A stretch of DNA of 64,000 bases from Botryotinia globosa (GCA_014898425.1 RCSZ01000012.1:62001-126000), one strand, 5' to 3'; numbered from the stretch's first letter, positions 46,805 through 57,953 are shown. Notes: a model not told the origin generated them from the letters alone. Numbers and translations are program-made.

Positions 46805-48442
46805 TACGTTGTTCACCTCGGATCACTTCAAAGTGTACCGGATAACAACAAACAGTGTGAACTGCAGGTACTTTATCATTTGAGATCTTGATTTAGAATA
46901 CTTCATACACTTTACCTAGTTTTATGATTCACATGTACTTTCGAGAGCGCCTATCAGATTTCAGTTTGTTAGAGTATGAATATATTGATGAATGCGAGTT
47001 ATCCAAAGATTGATAAGTGGGATAGCCTAAAGGGACGTTCTCCGAAGGGATGAGTTTAGATGAGTTCAGTAAACTCTTCGTGGGAACCCTTTGAAATTGG
47101 ATGGACATACCTAGGTAGTCTTTGCATCGTTTTGTTGTTATCATTATTGTTATCAGTTGTTGTTAGTCGTCTTTAGAGTTATAAACAGATTCACGGCGGT
47201 GACTAGGGTACAAAAAGTTTTGGCCTCAGCCTTTTCCAGATTCAACATCACACCTTCAAATTTGAGGGATATACCATGATCCATCAGATGAATGCAACCT
47301 TACCAAGCCACGTTTGCGTTCTTAGAGTGACATCGGTGGTTAATCAACGGTAAGCTGTGCCCACAGACTCGGAAGCTTTTCAAAGTACGGAGTAGAGCAA
47401 ACAGAGTAGAGGCCGTAGATACTCCGTAAAGCTTATTAGATTAGATAAGTCCCTATGTACGTACTTGGAGGGTGAAGGTCCGTGCGCTTCCTTCTTCTAA
47501 TCCACCCACGTGCTCACCCCCAGTGTGAATTCAAAAAATTCAAAAAGTTCTCGCAATTGCAGGCTTGGCTCTGAGAGTCGAGATCCATCCATTCACTCCT
47601 ATTTATGGTAATATGTACTTTGTAAGACTTACCTCAATGCCAACCAACACACCGTTTCAAGGTTCCTCTCGCTTCCCATCAATGATCAATCATCAATCAC
47701 GTTGACTGATGAATCTCATCTCACCCATGTTGGTAATCTTAATTAATCTTACCTCATACTCAAAGATCGCGAGTGAACTTAAAAAATGACACCCTCTGAG
47801 GCTCTGAGACATACAAGATGATGTCTTCGTTGTCTTTACCCGCTGTATATTCACATTCCCGAAATCACTTGACAATAATAAAACTATTTAGACGACCACC
47901 CCATTCCCCGCATTCTCGGCAATACATGTAGCGATTGGCTGCAATGTAAGTTCTTGTACCCCATCTTTATTATATCTGGGCGGCCTCGGGCATCACAGAT
48001 TCACAGTATCTGCAATAGAAGAGCAGATGATCAATTAAATTGCCTTTACGTGACGAACTCGAGGTGTAAGATACATTTATATCTTCCTAAGTTTTCTTCC
48101 GCACATCACAAAGCCTTGTCATATCTCTCGTTTTTCATTCCGAATCTTGGTGGCAGGGGCATTAGTGTGCTCACTGCTCACCTCCCTCGAGGATGCATAG
48201 CAAAAAGAGACAAGGTGGATCTTGTGTGCCCTTTTCAAAGCCCCTTCGCAGAAACCCTTCAGTGACAAACTGTTGTGGATCATGTCAATACCTTTCAGCG
48301 GGCTAACATTCATGCAGTGATTCAGAAGGTCTCCGCAACATGCATATAAACATCGAATCCTTTACCCAAAATATTTCCCTCTTCCGTCCAGTCCCAGATT
48401 TCATTCCAATCTAAGCAAAGAAACTGTTTGCAAAGTTGGAGA
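46805..48442. other. Intergenic, includes promoter of the esterase gene
   Basis: About 1.6 kb between two plus-strand genes. It contains an inverted pair TACGGAGTA (47386-47394) and TACTCCGTA (47420-47428). Frames in this region have no supporting features. Confidence 0.5.
48345..48350 (+). promoter_or_regulatory. TATA-like box of the esterase gene
   Basis: TATAAA lies in GCATATAAACATC, 98 bp upstream of the esterase start codon. The spacing is reasonable for a fungal core promoter with a short 5'UTR. No experimental support. Confidence 0.35.
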
Positions 48443-50233
48443 ATGTTTAATACTTTGATATTCCTGACGCTTGCTGCCTGCTCATCTGCAGCTCCAGTAC
48501 CGACACCATCGATCAACACAACTGTTGATCTAGGATACTCAAAATATTTGGGAACCAATAACGGCAATGGCGTCACTCAGTGGCTTGGACTGCGATATGC
48601 CGCTGCTCCTTTAGGAGATCTGCGTTTTCGAGCCCCTCAAAGTCCTGCTGTAAATGATACCTTACAAATAGCGAACAAGGTGTGCACTCTGCCCACTTCA
48701 TTTATTCGTTGTTACTGACTTAAGAATTACAGCATGGTGGAGTCTGTCACTCTTCGCCTTCGACCTCGCTTTCGTCCAAAACAACTGAGGATTGTCTTTT
48801 TGTGGACATCTATGCGCCCACTGATGCAAGCAAACTCCACCCTGTCTTTGTTTACTTTCAAGGCGGTGGCTTCAATTCCCTTGCCAGCCCAAACTTGAAT
48901 GCGACTAGCCTAATTGCAGCGGGTCACCACGACATCGTAGTAGTCACGTTCAATTATCGTGTTGGTCCTTGGGGTTTCTTAACCAGTAAGGAAGTTGTGG
49001 CGAATGGTGATACAAACGTTGGACTAAAGGATCAACGATTCCTACTTGAATGGGTCCAGAAGAACATTGAGCAAGTAAGTTTTCTCCAGTGTCTGGGCTT
49101 AATACGTCTATTATAGCATTCGATATTAATATATAACAGTTTGGAGGTAATAAATCACATGTAACAATTGGAGGAGCAAGTGCGGGTGCGGCTGCTGTAG
49201 ACCTTCAGCTTTCTGCATATGGAGGTCGCGATGATGGACTCTTCCATGCTAGTGCGGCTGAAAGTCAGTCTTTTGGTGCTCAACTCACGGTAGACGAGTC
49301 ACAATACCAATACGATGGTTTAGTTCAACGTACTGGTTGTGCTGGGCAAAGTGACACACTAGCTTGTTTGAGGGTGTTGGATATCAGCATCCTTGCCAAA
49401 AACAATATCAATGTTCCAACACCAGGTGGTGCAGTGGATGATCCGGTATTTATGTGGTCTAACGTCATCGATGGTGATTTCACTCCTGATTATACCTACA
49501 AGTTATTTGCTACAGGGCAATATGTTCAACTTCCTGCGATATATGGGTATGCCTTCTTTACTGTTGTTCGGCTATTTCACAAAGACTAACACGATATTTT
49601 CTTCATTCTAGTGACGACACAAACGAAGGCACAGTATTTACTCCTCGGTCCATTAATTCCAGCGCCGAAATGTCCAAGTTCTTGAAAAACAATTTCGTCA
49701 GACTTACTGATGATCAATTAAGTAACATACATGAGTACTACCCTCAGGGACCTCAATATCCAAACGCTGGCACATACTGGAGTGCAGCAGCTCTTGCTTA
49801 TGGCGAGATGCGCTACAATTGTCCTGGAATCTACCTATCCGGCTCTCATGACTTCTACGCCCCATCAATTGGAAATTGGAATTACCATTGGGATGTTCTA
49901 TCATCCACAAATGCTGCCAGTGGGTATGGAGTTACGCATACTTCCGAATCACGTTCTATTTGGGGTAGCAGTGGACCACCAGATTCTGCTCTCATACCAT
50001 TCATCCAAGCATACTGGACCAGCTTTATTAGGAGCAAAGATCCTAATACTTATAAGCTCAAAAGTGCACCCAGATGGGGACAATTAAAGACTAGTAATTA
50101 TCAGAGGATACTTTTTCAAGCCGAGAACGTTACAGGAACAGCCACTGCAAACGTTACAATGGAAACGATACCAGATGTACAGATGGCGAGATGTCAGTAC
50201 CTGTCTAGTATTGGTGTGAGCATCCAGCAATAA
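48443..50233 (+). CDS. Secreted type-B carboxylesterase/lipase
   Basis: Extracellular alpha/beta-hydrolase of the carboxylesterase type-B family. Exons 48443-48679, 48733-49074, 49140-49546 and 49612-50233 give 535 aa. Residues 1-17 (MFNTLIFLTLAACSSAA) are a signal peptide. Family landmarks follow in order: GLRYAAAPLGDLRFRAPQ, EDCLFVDIYAP, YFQGGGFNS (oxyanion region), TFNYRVGPWGFLTS, then the nucleophile elbow GGASAGA (Ser207), Glu334 in DDTNEGT, and His438 in GVTHTSE. The triad is therefore complete. The elbow is GASAG rather than the common GESAG, which occurs in some fungal members. Asn-x-Thr sites (NVT, NAT) suit a glycoprotein. The start is chosen at the signal peptide Met; an in-frame Met lies five codons upstream. 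Confidence 0.93.
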
Positions 50234-50899
50234 GCTTATCATGGGGGTTACTTGATGGAATCGGTTTCATTGAATTTCTCTTGTTTATTTCTACTACATA
50301 CTTTTACGGTCATGGATATTCGGAATTATGTGTTAGGAAATCACCGTTGGCATGGTTTTGCATACGATGGCGTTTTGGATTTCATAGAGATCTGGAATTT
50401 TCTCTTTTGATACCAAGACATAGCTTAGTACCTTTTTGAATTACATTCATTGATATATCATACATATATGCCTATTACTGACTTGGGCTGTGATCTAACA
50501 ATTAAATTTCATGCCAAGTCTAAATCGAACAAAGGATCAGTGGACATCCCAAGAATAAGTCCGATCCAGAACTCGTGAATCTCCCCTTTGTCTACCTTCA
50601 TTCCAGGAATCTATTTTCGCGCATCGTTATTGTCGAAAATGTCTTTGTTATAAGTAGCCAGATACCAGCAACCGTTACCATCGAATGTTCCATTCATTCT
50701 AGTACTTAATCGAGGCAAGTAGCCTGCCTTAAAATTACATACTCTTTCACACGTGTTATGAGGGGTACTGAACTCGGCTTTACCAATCATTCTCTTTGTT
50801 ATTTATTTTGTTGTTCTACCTTCACTCGTAGCTCTCCACCTTGACTTCATTTTGTCAGTCGATGGCAACTTTCAAATCTCCATCTAACGTTCTACACCT
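50234..50899. other. Intergenic
   Basis: Esterase 3'UTR and promoter of the acidic-protein gene. No repeat or ORF of note. Confidence 0.5.
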
Positions 50900-52171
50900 A
50901 TGTTCACGTTTCCCGCCACAAAACAATCTATAAGCATTATTTTTAATCTGCGTAGTGTGCAATCAAATTCGTTCAAACACATGCATTCAACCAAACCGCA
51001 CACACAATCTCAGAAGCTTGACTCGCACAAACCACCCGCTCGAAGCTTCAAGTCTCACCACAAACACAGACATACAATGACATCTCACACCGACGCAAAT
51101 CCCAGCGCCAGTTCACCTAAACGCAAAATCGCTCAAAGCTCTTCTGATCGCCTCTCTAAGATACCTAAGCTCAAAGTACCAGGCAATACACCCACTGACC
51201 CCTCTCAACCAAACCATTCCCGCTCCAGAAATTTGCCACAATCCATTTCCACCGATAATAAACATCATCGTCGTCGTCGTCATCACGAAAATCATCCGCA
51301 TCATGGATTCATTCATCCACCTCACGATTCCACTTTATTTTCCCCCACAAATACGAGCTCTTCTCTCCCAAACTTAACTTTAGGCGAAGGTGTGATTCCA
51401 CCTTTCACATCCCCCACTGTCCCTCTCTCACAGAACCAACCATTCTCCGATCAGGACACACCGACCGGGATTGAAGACGCCGCAGGACTGGGTGCTCCAC
51501 CAAATCTGGCAAGCGATTTGGAAGAGGCATTGATGGAAGAAGTTGAGAAAAATCCAGGGCTGGCACAGGGGCTTAGAATCGAGGATCTCGCTTCTCAGGG
51601 TAATGGAGGAAGCAATTTGACACCAGAAGAATTGGGGTTTGAGATTGACGTAGATATCAATCATGATAAGGACGAGATCACATGGGAGAGCGATGAGGAG
51701 GAGGATGAAGGAGAACCTCCGACTAGAGAAAAGGATAAAGAATACGTAGAATCGTCTATTTCCTCCGCATCCGATTCTCACCATTCGTCTGATTCAGGAT
51801 ATGATGAAACGGCGGGGCCTCCAGTTTCGGATACAAATATGGACACAGGACCAGAATATGATGAGGGGTATGTGGAGGGCGAAGGAGACAATCATGGCGT
51901 TGAGGCCTCTGCCGAAATCGACTGGAATGATATGTCGAATGATATTGATGCTGATCCCTATGCTGGGGCTGCGTCAAAAATATCAGGCGAAAATGATGTA
52001 CAAATGAATTCTGGTGGTGTTTACGGTGAGTGGGATAGTGGAAACTCAGAGTGGGCTGGCCTGGTAGCTTTAGAGCCTGAGGGAGATGAGGCTCTGGACC
52101 AATATGAAGGAACTGGAAATAGGGCGCAAACAATCGGCGAGGACGATGTCTGGTGGTTAAATGAAGGTTGA
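50900..52171 (+). CDS. Low-complexity protein: basic N-half, acidic C-half, function unknown
   Basis: A single open frame of 423 codons. The first ATG is 50900; ATG 51077 (MTSHTDANPSASS, 364 aa) is an equally plausible start, since the first 59 residues are His/Lys-rich and look like a translated leader. Residues ~70-135 are basic and Ser/Pro-rich, with nuclear-signal-like PKRK and a run of His and Arg (HHRRRRHH). From ~200 on the protein becomes strongly acidic (WESDEEEDEGEPP, EIDWNDMSNDIDADPYAG) and ends DDVWWLNEG. No enzymatic domain is visible and most of it should be disordered. The charge split suggests a chromatin- or RNA-associated protein, but that is only inference. No intron seen. 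Confidence 0.7.
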   Translation: MFTFPATKQSISIIFNLRSVQSNSFKHMHSTKPHTQSQKLDSHKPPARSFKSHHKHRHTMTSHTDANPSASSPKRKIAQSSSDRLSKIPKLKVPGNTPTDPSQPNHSRSRNLPQSISTDNKHHRRRRHHENHPHHGFIHPPHDSTLFSPTNTSSSLPNLTLGEGVIPPFTSPTVPLSQNQPFSDQDTPTGIEDAAGLGAPPNLASDLEEALMEEVEKNPGLAQGLRIEDLASQGNGGSNLTPEELGFEIDVDINHDKDEITWESDEEEDEGEPPTREKDKEYVESSISSASDSHHSSDSGYDETAGPPVSDTNMDTGPEYDEGYVEGEGDNHGVEASAEIDWNDMSNDIDADPYAGAASKISGENDVQMNSGGVYGEWDSGNSEWAGLVALEPEGDEALDQYEGTGNRAQTIGEDDVWWLNEG

Positions 52172-52713
52172 ATAGTGTAAGATGGGTACACAATCGTCGA
52201 GTTAGTTGGTGTAATACGAGATGAAAGACGTTTCTCTGCTTTTCGATCGGATAAGGAATCCATCAGTTGGAGCTGGTAATGGGGTATATAAGAATGTCTT
52301 GATGGAAATTGAGCCCCAGTTGTGATTTTTCATTGGCAAGTATTGCCTTCAAATGATGTGTATGGGGGTGATTGGGTTTTGGGAGGACGTATCACCCAAC
52401 AGGTCATATTTCTATCATTAATTGATCTCTTCCCTATACAAATCAGTCACTGGCACGACTACAAGTCAAATAACCAACTGGTCGAGTTTCTCCCCTCCTA
52501 TCTACGTGTCCTGCAATCCATGCATTCATCGCATAGAGATAAAGAAAGGATAATGAGTCTATGAAGTACCAGTCTAGTCAAATATACAAAGACAAGCCAC
52601 TCCAAATGTTCTCGCATATAAGAAGGTATAAAATTGTAATGGCTACAACTTGTACATTCAACTCATCTTACCTCATCGCCTCATAATCTCACATGAAATA
52701 ACATCAACGGGCC
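52172..52713. other. Intergenic
   Basis: 3' flank of the acidic-protein gene. Nothing recognisable. Confidence 0.5.
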
Positions 52714-52977
52714 CTACAACATCTCCCCATTGATCAAACGTTTTCCCAAGTTTGGTTTGAAAAACTCGTCTTTATTTCTCTCCCCCTCAAACCCACTCCC
52801 ATCATACCATTCCAGCATTTCTTTCCAACCTTCCATCCACTCTTCCAGTAGCCACCCTTGCGCAGCCCACAATTCCTCATGAACCACCTTCAATCTCCCC
52901 TTATCTTCTTCATGGGGAAAGAGCCCTCCCCATCTCCTCTCCAAGGGAAGCGACGAATGTGATGAATGGATAAGCAT
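52714..52977 (-). CDS. Possible small gene or terminal exon, family unknown
   Basis: An 87-codon frame with strongly protein-like composition: LPLERRWGGLFPHEEDKG, many Trp, and WMEGWKEMLEWYDGSG near the end. The same frame extends upstream about 25 codons (NLSFIAFFGDRLPKL) to a TGA, so the true 5' end may be an exon border or the frame may be broken. I found no convincing donor/acceptor pair upstream. I recognise no family. It could be the last exon of a gene whose 5' part is lost, or a short lineage-specific gene. Confidence 0.4.
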   Translation of the reverse strand: MLIHSSHSSLPLERRWGGLFPHEEDKGRLKVVHEELWAAQGWLLEEWMEGWKEMLEWYDGSGFEGERNKDEFFKPNLGKRLINGEML

Positions 52978-53630
52978 GAGTTTTGGAAGACGATCGCCAA
53001 AGAACGCGATAAATGAGAGATTGGGCGGCCATCAAATAAGGGTCGCGAATTGAAGGATTATGCGTATTCATTAAACTATATCCTGACCTTAATACTGATA
53101 TTATCCCTTGACACCCAGACTGGTACCAAAGACCAGTAACCAGGACGTCCAGCTCGACTGTTCTCCAGCCATGTATGACCCGAACTCCCGAACCCTAAAT
53201 TCTGTTTGTATCATGTAACCTTAGCAGCTGCACTTTCAAAGTGGACTCGAGTTATTCAAGCTTAAATTATATCAGACCGACTCCTCAATCCACGACATTC
53301 ATGTCATATCAACTCGTAGTTCGCTGATGGGCTCCAATCAACAAAGCACATCACATGAGTGTCTCGTGACTCAGGAGCACTCGGTTGTGTTTTCTAACGG
53401 TTGCGAACAATGACAACTTTAATTGTTCAGATGAAGAAGCCTCGTAGTTTCTGCTTAGACATATTAGGTCTGTCGATTTGAGGGTTTGTGTCGAAGTCGA
53501 ACATGATCATAGCGTAGTAATGTTTCGGGTTTCAGACCTGCGTCTGAGCGAAATGGCCACATATTATGAGGAGCTTCATTCCATCATCATCCGTTTGTTA
53601 TTGTTCTTTATGTTTTTAAATTTGAGATTC
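52978..53630. other. Intergenic between divergent units
   Basis: Contains the presumed promoter of the paraoxonase-like gene. An in-frame stretch from 53478 precedes its likely start but lacks family similarity. Confidence 0.4.
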
Positions 53631-54999
53631 ATGGCAAGAATAGGGTTCCGGCTAGCGCTGGTCGGTGTAGTCGTCGGTACTATTTTCTATCAATTTATTT
53701 ACAAATCATTGATTCTTGGCACCTTGGGATACAATCGCGCTTTAGAACCTTTCCTCAACTTCGATGTCGAATGTGAGAAGATTGATGATGTAGGTTTGGC
53801 TGGTTGTGCAGATATGTGGTTGCACCAGGAAAGTGGAATGCTTTACATGGCATGTTCAGATACAAGGGGTCGAGCTGAGTGGTTTCCGAGGTATGTTCCC
53901 AGCACCATCTACTTTTATTTCTTACAAACTAAGGCCTTTAGTTTGAATCATCTAAATGCATCAGGACGCAGTTTGTCTGATCGAATTGCCGTCCTGGATA
54001 CACGTGGAGCTGGCCCTATCAAGAGTCGATTGACATGGCTCCAAACACAAAATTTTGAAGGGATAAATAACGATGGAAGACTTAATCTTCATGGGTTTGA
54101 TATCCGAGTGGATTATAAAAATAATCAGCAGTTGCACATTGTTCTCGTCAATGATCGTCCTTTAGAAGATACTGGAAAAGCAGATCCTTTCAACCAAACC
54201 CAGACGGATTCAAATAGTACGATCGAGTACTTTGTAACCACATTGGGAAGCAAAACCATGAACCATAAGCAAACCTTCACGAATATCGATATCGACACAC
54301 CTAGGCACGTGGCTTGGGTCGATGAGCATTTATTCATGTTTACGAATGCTCATAGCTCGAAGGGTAGTTCTGTAGGTTATCTCTAATTTGAACACGAAAC
54401 TCACGCTAATCTTTGGTCTTTAGCGAGGATATTCCAACCTCGTTCTTGGAGGTGGAAGCATTGGTTATTGTATGCCTCCTTCGACAGAATGCGGCGTGAC
54501 CAAATCTCCTGGAAACCTTAAAGTGCCGAATGGGATAGCACTCGGCCATGACAATTTACTCTATGTTCCTTCATCTATCTCTGGCCAAATTCAAGTATTT
54601 TCCTTGGAAACGGAACAACGTCTCCGAAAAGTCGATACTATCAATCTCCCATATCCGATCAATGATATAAGTGTCGACAAGAATGGAGATATTTACGCTG
54701 CCACCGTACCTGCCTTGCATAAAACATTGAAAAACTCACAAAATATAGAAGCCAATGTTCCAACCGCAGTGTTTAGGATCATTAAACTAGGCGAGATGGG
54801 CGAGGGAGAAGGATGGGGTTGGAATGTGGTTAAAATGATGGAAGATGACGGGAACTCTTTACCAGCTACGACAGTTGCAGTTCACGATACCCAGACTGGT
54901 AAAATGTTCCTAGGTGGCGTGTTGGATCCTTTCATTTCGATATGTGAAAGAGTGAACGGAGAGAGCTTTAGTGCATATGTGGAAATATTGAACTTCTAA
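53631..54999 (+). CDS. Paraoxonase/arylesterase-like six-bladed beta-propeller
   Basis: Membrane-anchored member of the fungal serum-paraoxonase/arylesterase (SMP-30-like) family, calcium-dependent hydrolases of lactones or esters; the substrate is unknown. Exons 53631-53890, 53942-54371 and 54424-54999 give 421 aa. Residues ~7-30 are a signal anchor (FRLALVGVVVGTIFYQF). Family landmarks: GCADMWLHQESGMLYMACSD, NLHGFDI, RHVAWVDEHLFMFTNAHS, LGGGSIGYC, LKVPNGIALGHDNLLYVP and DISVDKNGDIYAA. The start is the ATG before the anchor; upstream in-frame Met codons add unrelated sequence. The first intron (53891-53941) is 51 bp, a multiple of three and stop-free, so intron retention would not break the frame. 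Confidence 0.88.
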
Positions 55000-55520
55000 T
55001 AGACGGTTAATTGATCACTTCGTTTGGTCCCACATTGGTTAGGTTCATCAAGAAAATTGAGTCAAATGATAGCTCACTTCTACACACTGCTGAAAATCCG
55101 AGTGCCCATAAAATCTACATATGTTATACATCAGTGATGTACAAGATTTCCTTGAAAATATGCGGGGTGGGTGTTAAGACTGACAGGGAGATTTCTCATA
55201 GGAAAGTCTACTACATCAAGTTTTGATGTGTGAGGCATAACTTACTAAATTTCACAAACGCAATTGGGAATACGTAGGTCCATCTGCATGAATCATTCAT
55301 ATAACCCTAAGCACCAAAACAAGAAATGGAATCAGAGTTGGTTGACCAAGCCGTCGTCCCCATCGGCGGGGTTTAAAAGCTTCAGCACAGACCACCTCCA
55401 CCTCCACATCGCGTCCGCCTTCTCCAATCTTCTTCCTCCCATCTCACTCGCAATCTCAATTCAATATATCTTCAAAATGTATTCTTTCCTCATTCGCCTC
55501 TCTCCTCACTGATAGATGAA
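55000..55520. other. Intergenic, ARV1 promoter
   Basis: About 0.5 kb between two plus-strand genes. Near 55389-55450 a pyrimidine-rich stretch (CACCTCCACCTCCACATCG) precedes ARV1, as is common in fungal promoters. A 12-codon ATG frame at about 55477-55512 lies just upstream of the ARV1 start and could act as an upstream ORF. Confidence 0.45.
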
Positions 55521-56535
55521 ATGCCCATCTGTATCGAGTGTCGCTATCCGACTACTCAACTCTATACCGAGTATTCCGGAGGATCAACCGGTCATGGAGT
55601 ACGATTAACCGTTTGTAAGAATTGTGGACGATTTTGCGATAAATATGTTGAGCATGATTTTGTGGTTTTGTTTATTGATTTGGTTTTGATTAAGCCGCAG
55701 GTTTGTTTCTCTCGTCTTAACCTTGTGATATTCATACGCACACTCATATATATGTTTGAGGTAAGGGAAGGCTAATAGTTTTGGGGACGCAAAGGTTTAT
55801 AGACATTTGTTGCATAATACTTTAATGAGAGAACATGATCAATTTGATGTATGATATTTCCCCTCCATGGTACAAATCTTATATTGACATCTATCATCTA
55901 AGCCTTCCATAACCCGTCTCGGTGTCCTTCTCCTCCTCTTCGATGTCTACCTAACATGGGCACGTATCGAAAAGCAAACTTCCGCGCCCATTTCTGCTCC
56001 AATCGAAACAGATAATACGAATTTCCTCCGTCTAGCGGCTCAACCCATTGTATTCCAATACGTGTTCTTTCTGATCCTCTGCGCGCTCTCAACCCTAAGC
56101 TTTCACCTCTCTATCCGCTTCCTCACATCCTCGCCACTTTCGCCGTTAGTATTCCTCGGTCTCCTCCCAAAATACACACGTCCGAATTCCGTATCTACAG
56201 CGCTACTAGTCTCGTCTTCTACAAAATTGTTCCCTATTTTGATGGTGATATGGGAGTATGACGTACCGGCTGCTGCGAGAAGTTTAGGATGGGCTGTTGT
56301 TGCGAATAATGTGGAGGCTTTGAAAATATTACTGGATTGTGGGTATGGAACTGCAGCGATATTAGCAACGGTTGGAGCAATTAGTAGGTGGATGGTTGGG
56401 AGGGGGATACTTTGGGCGGTGGGCTTGGACGGAGTTGACACCGTTGGGGATTCAGGGGTAGCGGCTGATGGAAAGGCGCTCTGGGCGGTAGTGGAACTGG
56501 GTAGAGAATGGGGTGGAAGGTTGGGCTTGGGGTGA
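55521..56535 (+). CDS. ARV1: ARV1 lipid/sterol homeostasis protein of the ER
   Basis: ER/Golgi membrane protein needed for sterol distribution and GPI-anchor and sphingolipid metabolism. Exons 55521-55700, 55795-55848 and 55903-56535 give 288 aa. The N-terminal Arv1 homology domain has a zinc-ribbon-like C4-x2-C7 (CIEC) and C32-x2-C35 (CKNC), then GRFCDKYVEHD, LFIDLVLIKPQ and VYRHLLHNTL, the family's most conserved run, which the first intron splits exactly after LIKPQ. Several hydrophobic segments follow (LGVLLLLFDVYLTW, FQYVFFLILCALSTLSF). The C-terminus is Gly/Val-rich and not conserved in my knowledge of the family. It converges with VMA9. Confidence 0.94.
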
Positions 56536-57102
56536 TTGAGGAGACTGAAGAGTGGAGGGAGATTCATGAGAAAATGAATGTGAATGCTATATATCCCAAA
56601 AATCATAGATGATTGATATGTAAGGTGCTGACAGTAGACATTCAGGGGGGAATGGTGCACTATTGCACAGCACGATGGCATGCTCATAGATTTACATTTG
56701 CCAAGGTGAACTAAGCATCTGCAATTCCAACTTCACTGCAAAGGTACAGAGTCCCGCAAGGTATGCCTATACTTCGAGGACCATATTAAGACCCGGCGTT
56801 CGAGCGCAGCGAAGAAACCGGGGGTCTTGGGGTTTGACCGCATCAGAAACAATCAAATAAGAGAAATAGGTATCGCTCCGCTGGAGTCCTGGAGGCCATT
56901 GCGGTGGAGGCGGACTAAGGAGAAGCTCAATTCAGTGCCTGATATATCAAAGTTTCCATTTCCACAATCAATTCCTATAAGTATACACGAGTCGCATTTC
57001 ATTCCTCCATTAGAGTCGATCCCATCCCATGAACGCCAAATAATACATCTCATTCTTCTTCATTCTCCTTCGCCATCATGCATGTCCAACTGTAATAACC
57101 AC
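56536..57102. other. Convergent intergenic region with GC-rich repeat pieces
   Basis: Between the 3' ends of ARV1 (+) and VMA9 (-). It holds an imperfect hairpin 56788-56828 (arms AAGACCCGG and CCGGGGGTCTT) and a GC-rich block at 56871-56913 that resembles segments at 59452 and 63930. These look like pieces of a short dispersed repeat. Confidence 0.5.
56788..56913. repeat. Short GC-rich dispersed repeat (hairpin plus block B)
   Basis: The left part is a hairpin with AAGACCCGG/CCGGGGGTCTT arms around a GCGTTCGAGCGCAGCGAAG loop. The right part (56871-56913) contains CGCTCCGCTGGAGTCCTGG and GCGGTGGAGGC, similar in order to CGCTCCGCTG...GCCGTGGAGCC at 59452-59497 and CGCTTCGCTGG...CGCGGGGGC at 63930-63977. 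No TSD was identified. Confidence 0.45.
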
Positions 57103-57614
57103 TCAACTCATATGTTTTGCATAGTCTGGTCTTAAGTCTCCTCTTCTGGGTACGATGAGTGGATGCCATTGCGCCAAGAACGTAATCGCTGTTGTCAATG
57201 TCAGTATAGTTCTTAGTCTCATTCCTTCCATTTCCTTCTCCGTGTAATCTGGATTGATGCGATGGGATCACGTACCCCACATAAGATAACAACTTGCGAA
57301 AGAGAGGATGAGAGAACTGCGCCAGATTCTGTATACCAACAAATTAGCCACCGATACTTCAGGAAAATTGTCCATATCCATCTATCCATCCATCCGCGAA
57401 TAGTTCAATACACTCTATCGGGGCGCGATAGATACATACGTTTGATTTTCGCCTTTAGGAGAAAGGAACCATGCTGCCGCAGAAGCAAGCACAACAATGA
57501 TGAGGCCAATGACGATACTCCAACTATTCAATTCATCTTGTTAGCTATGGTTCTGATCCCGCGGTTTCAGAATATGATTGCACGAGTGTACAATGAGCCA
57601 TACCCGTTTGCCAT
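57103..57614 (-). CDS. VMA9: V-type proton ATPase subunit e (Vma9)
   Basis: Small hydrophobic subunit of the membrane Vo sector of the vacuolar proton pump. Four exons: 57604-57614 (11 nt), 57440-57523, 57276-57328 and 57103-57188, giving 77 aa. The protein begins MANGWSIVIGLIIVVLAS (first membrane span, residues ~5-25), then SPKGENQTIWRSSLILSFAS (second span ~37-56), and ends RRGDLRPDYAKHMS, as in fungal subunit e. The gene is nearly invisible to ORF scans because no exon exceeds 86 nt. All three introns have GT..AG ends, and the reading phase is kept at each join. It converges with ARV1. Confidence 0.93.
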
Positions 57615-57953
57615 GTTGATTTTGTGATAATGAAGTCGTGAGGTCTGGATTCCGAGGGTTTGGAGTTGCTCAAGGCGGTTGTCTTATTCGAGGTTGGTGA
57701 TTAAATGATGGAGCTTGGTTCAAGGTTTCCAGGTACTAATCGCGCTAATGAATTGGCTTGGCGCGTCAGCTCTTTCTTTTTCGTTAGACATAAGCAATTT
57801 ATGCGATCGATTCTACCTACTTAATTATCATTTCTGCACTGATTATTCTTGATCTAACGATGTTAAGTCGATTGTTATATATAAACATATTTTTAATGTT
57901 TGGATTTCTATATTTGTGCAATTGAATACAACATCAATTCAAATCTTGCGTTG
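57615..57953. promoter_or_regulatory. VMA9 upstream region
   Basis: These 339 bp between the VMA9 start and the stop of the next minus-strand gene must hold the VMA9 promoter. No specific element recognised. Confidence 0.4.
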
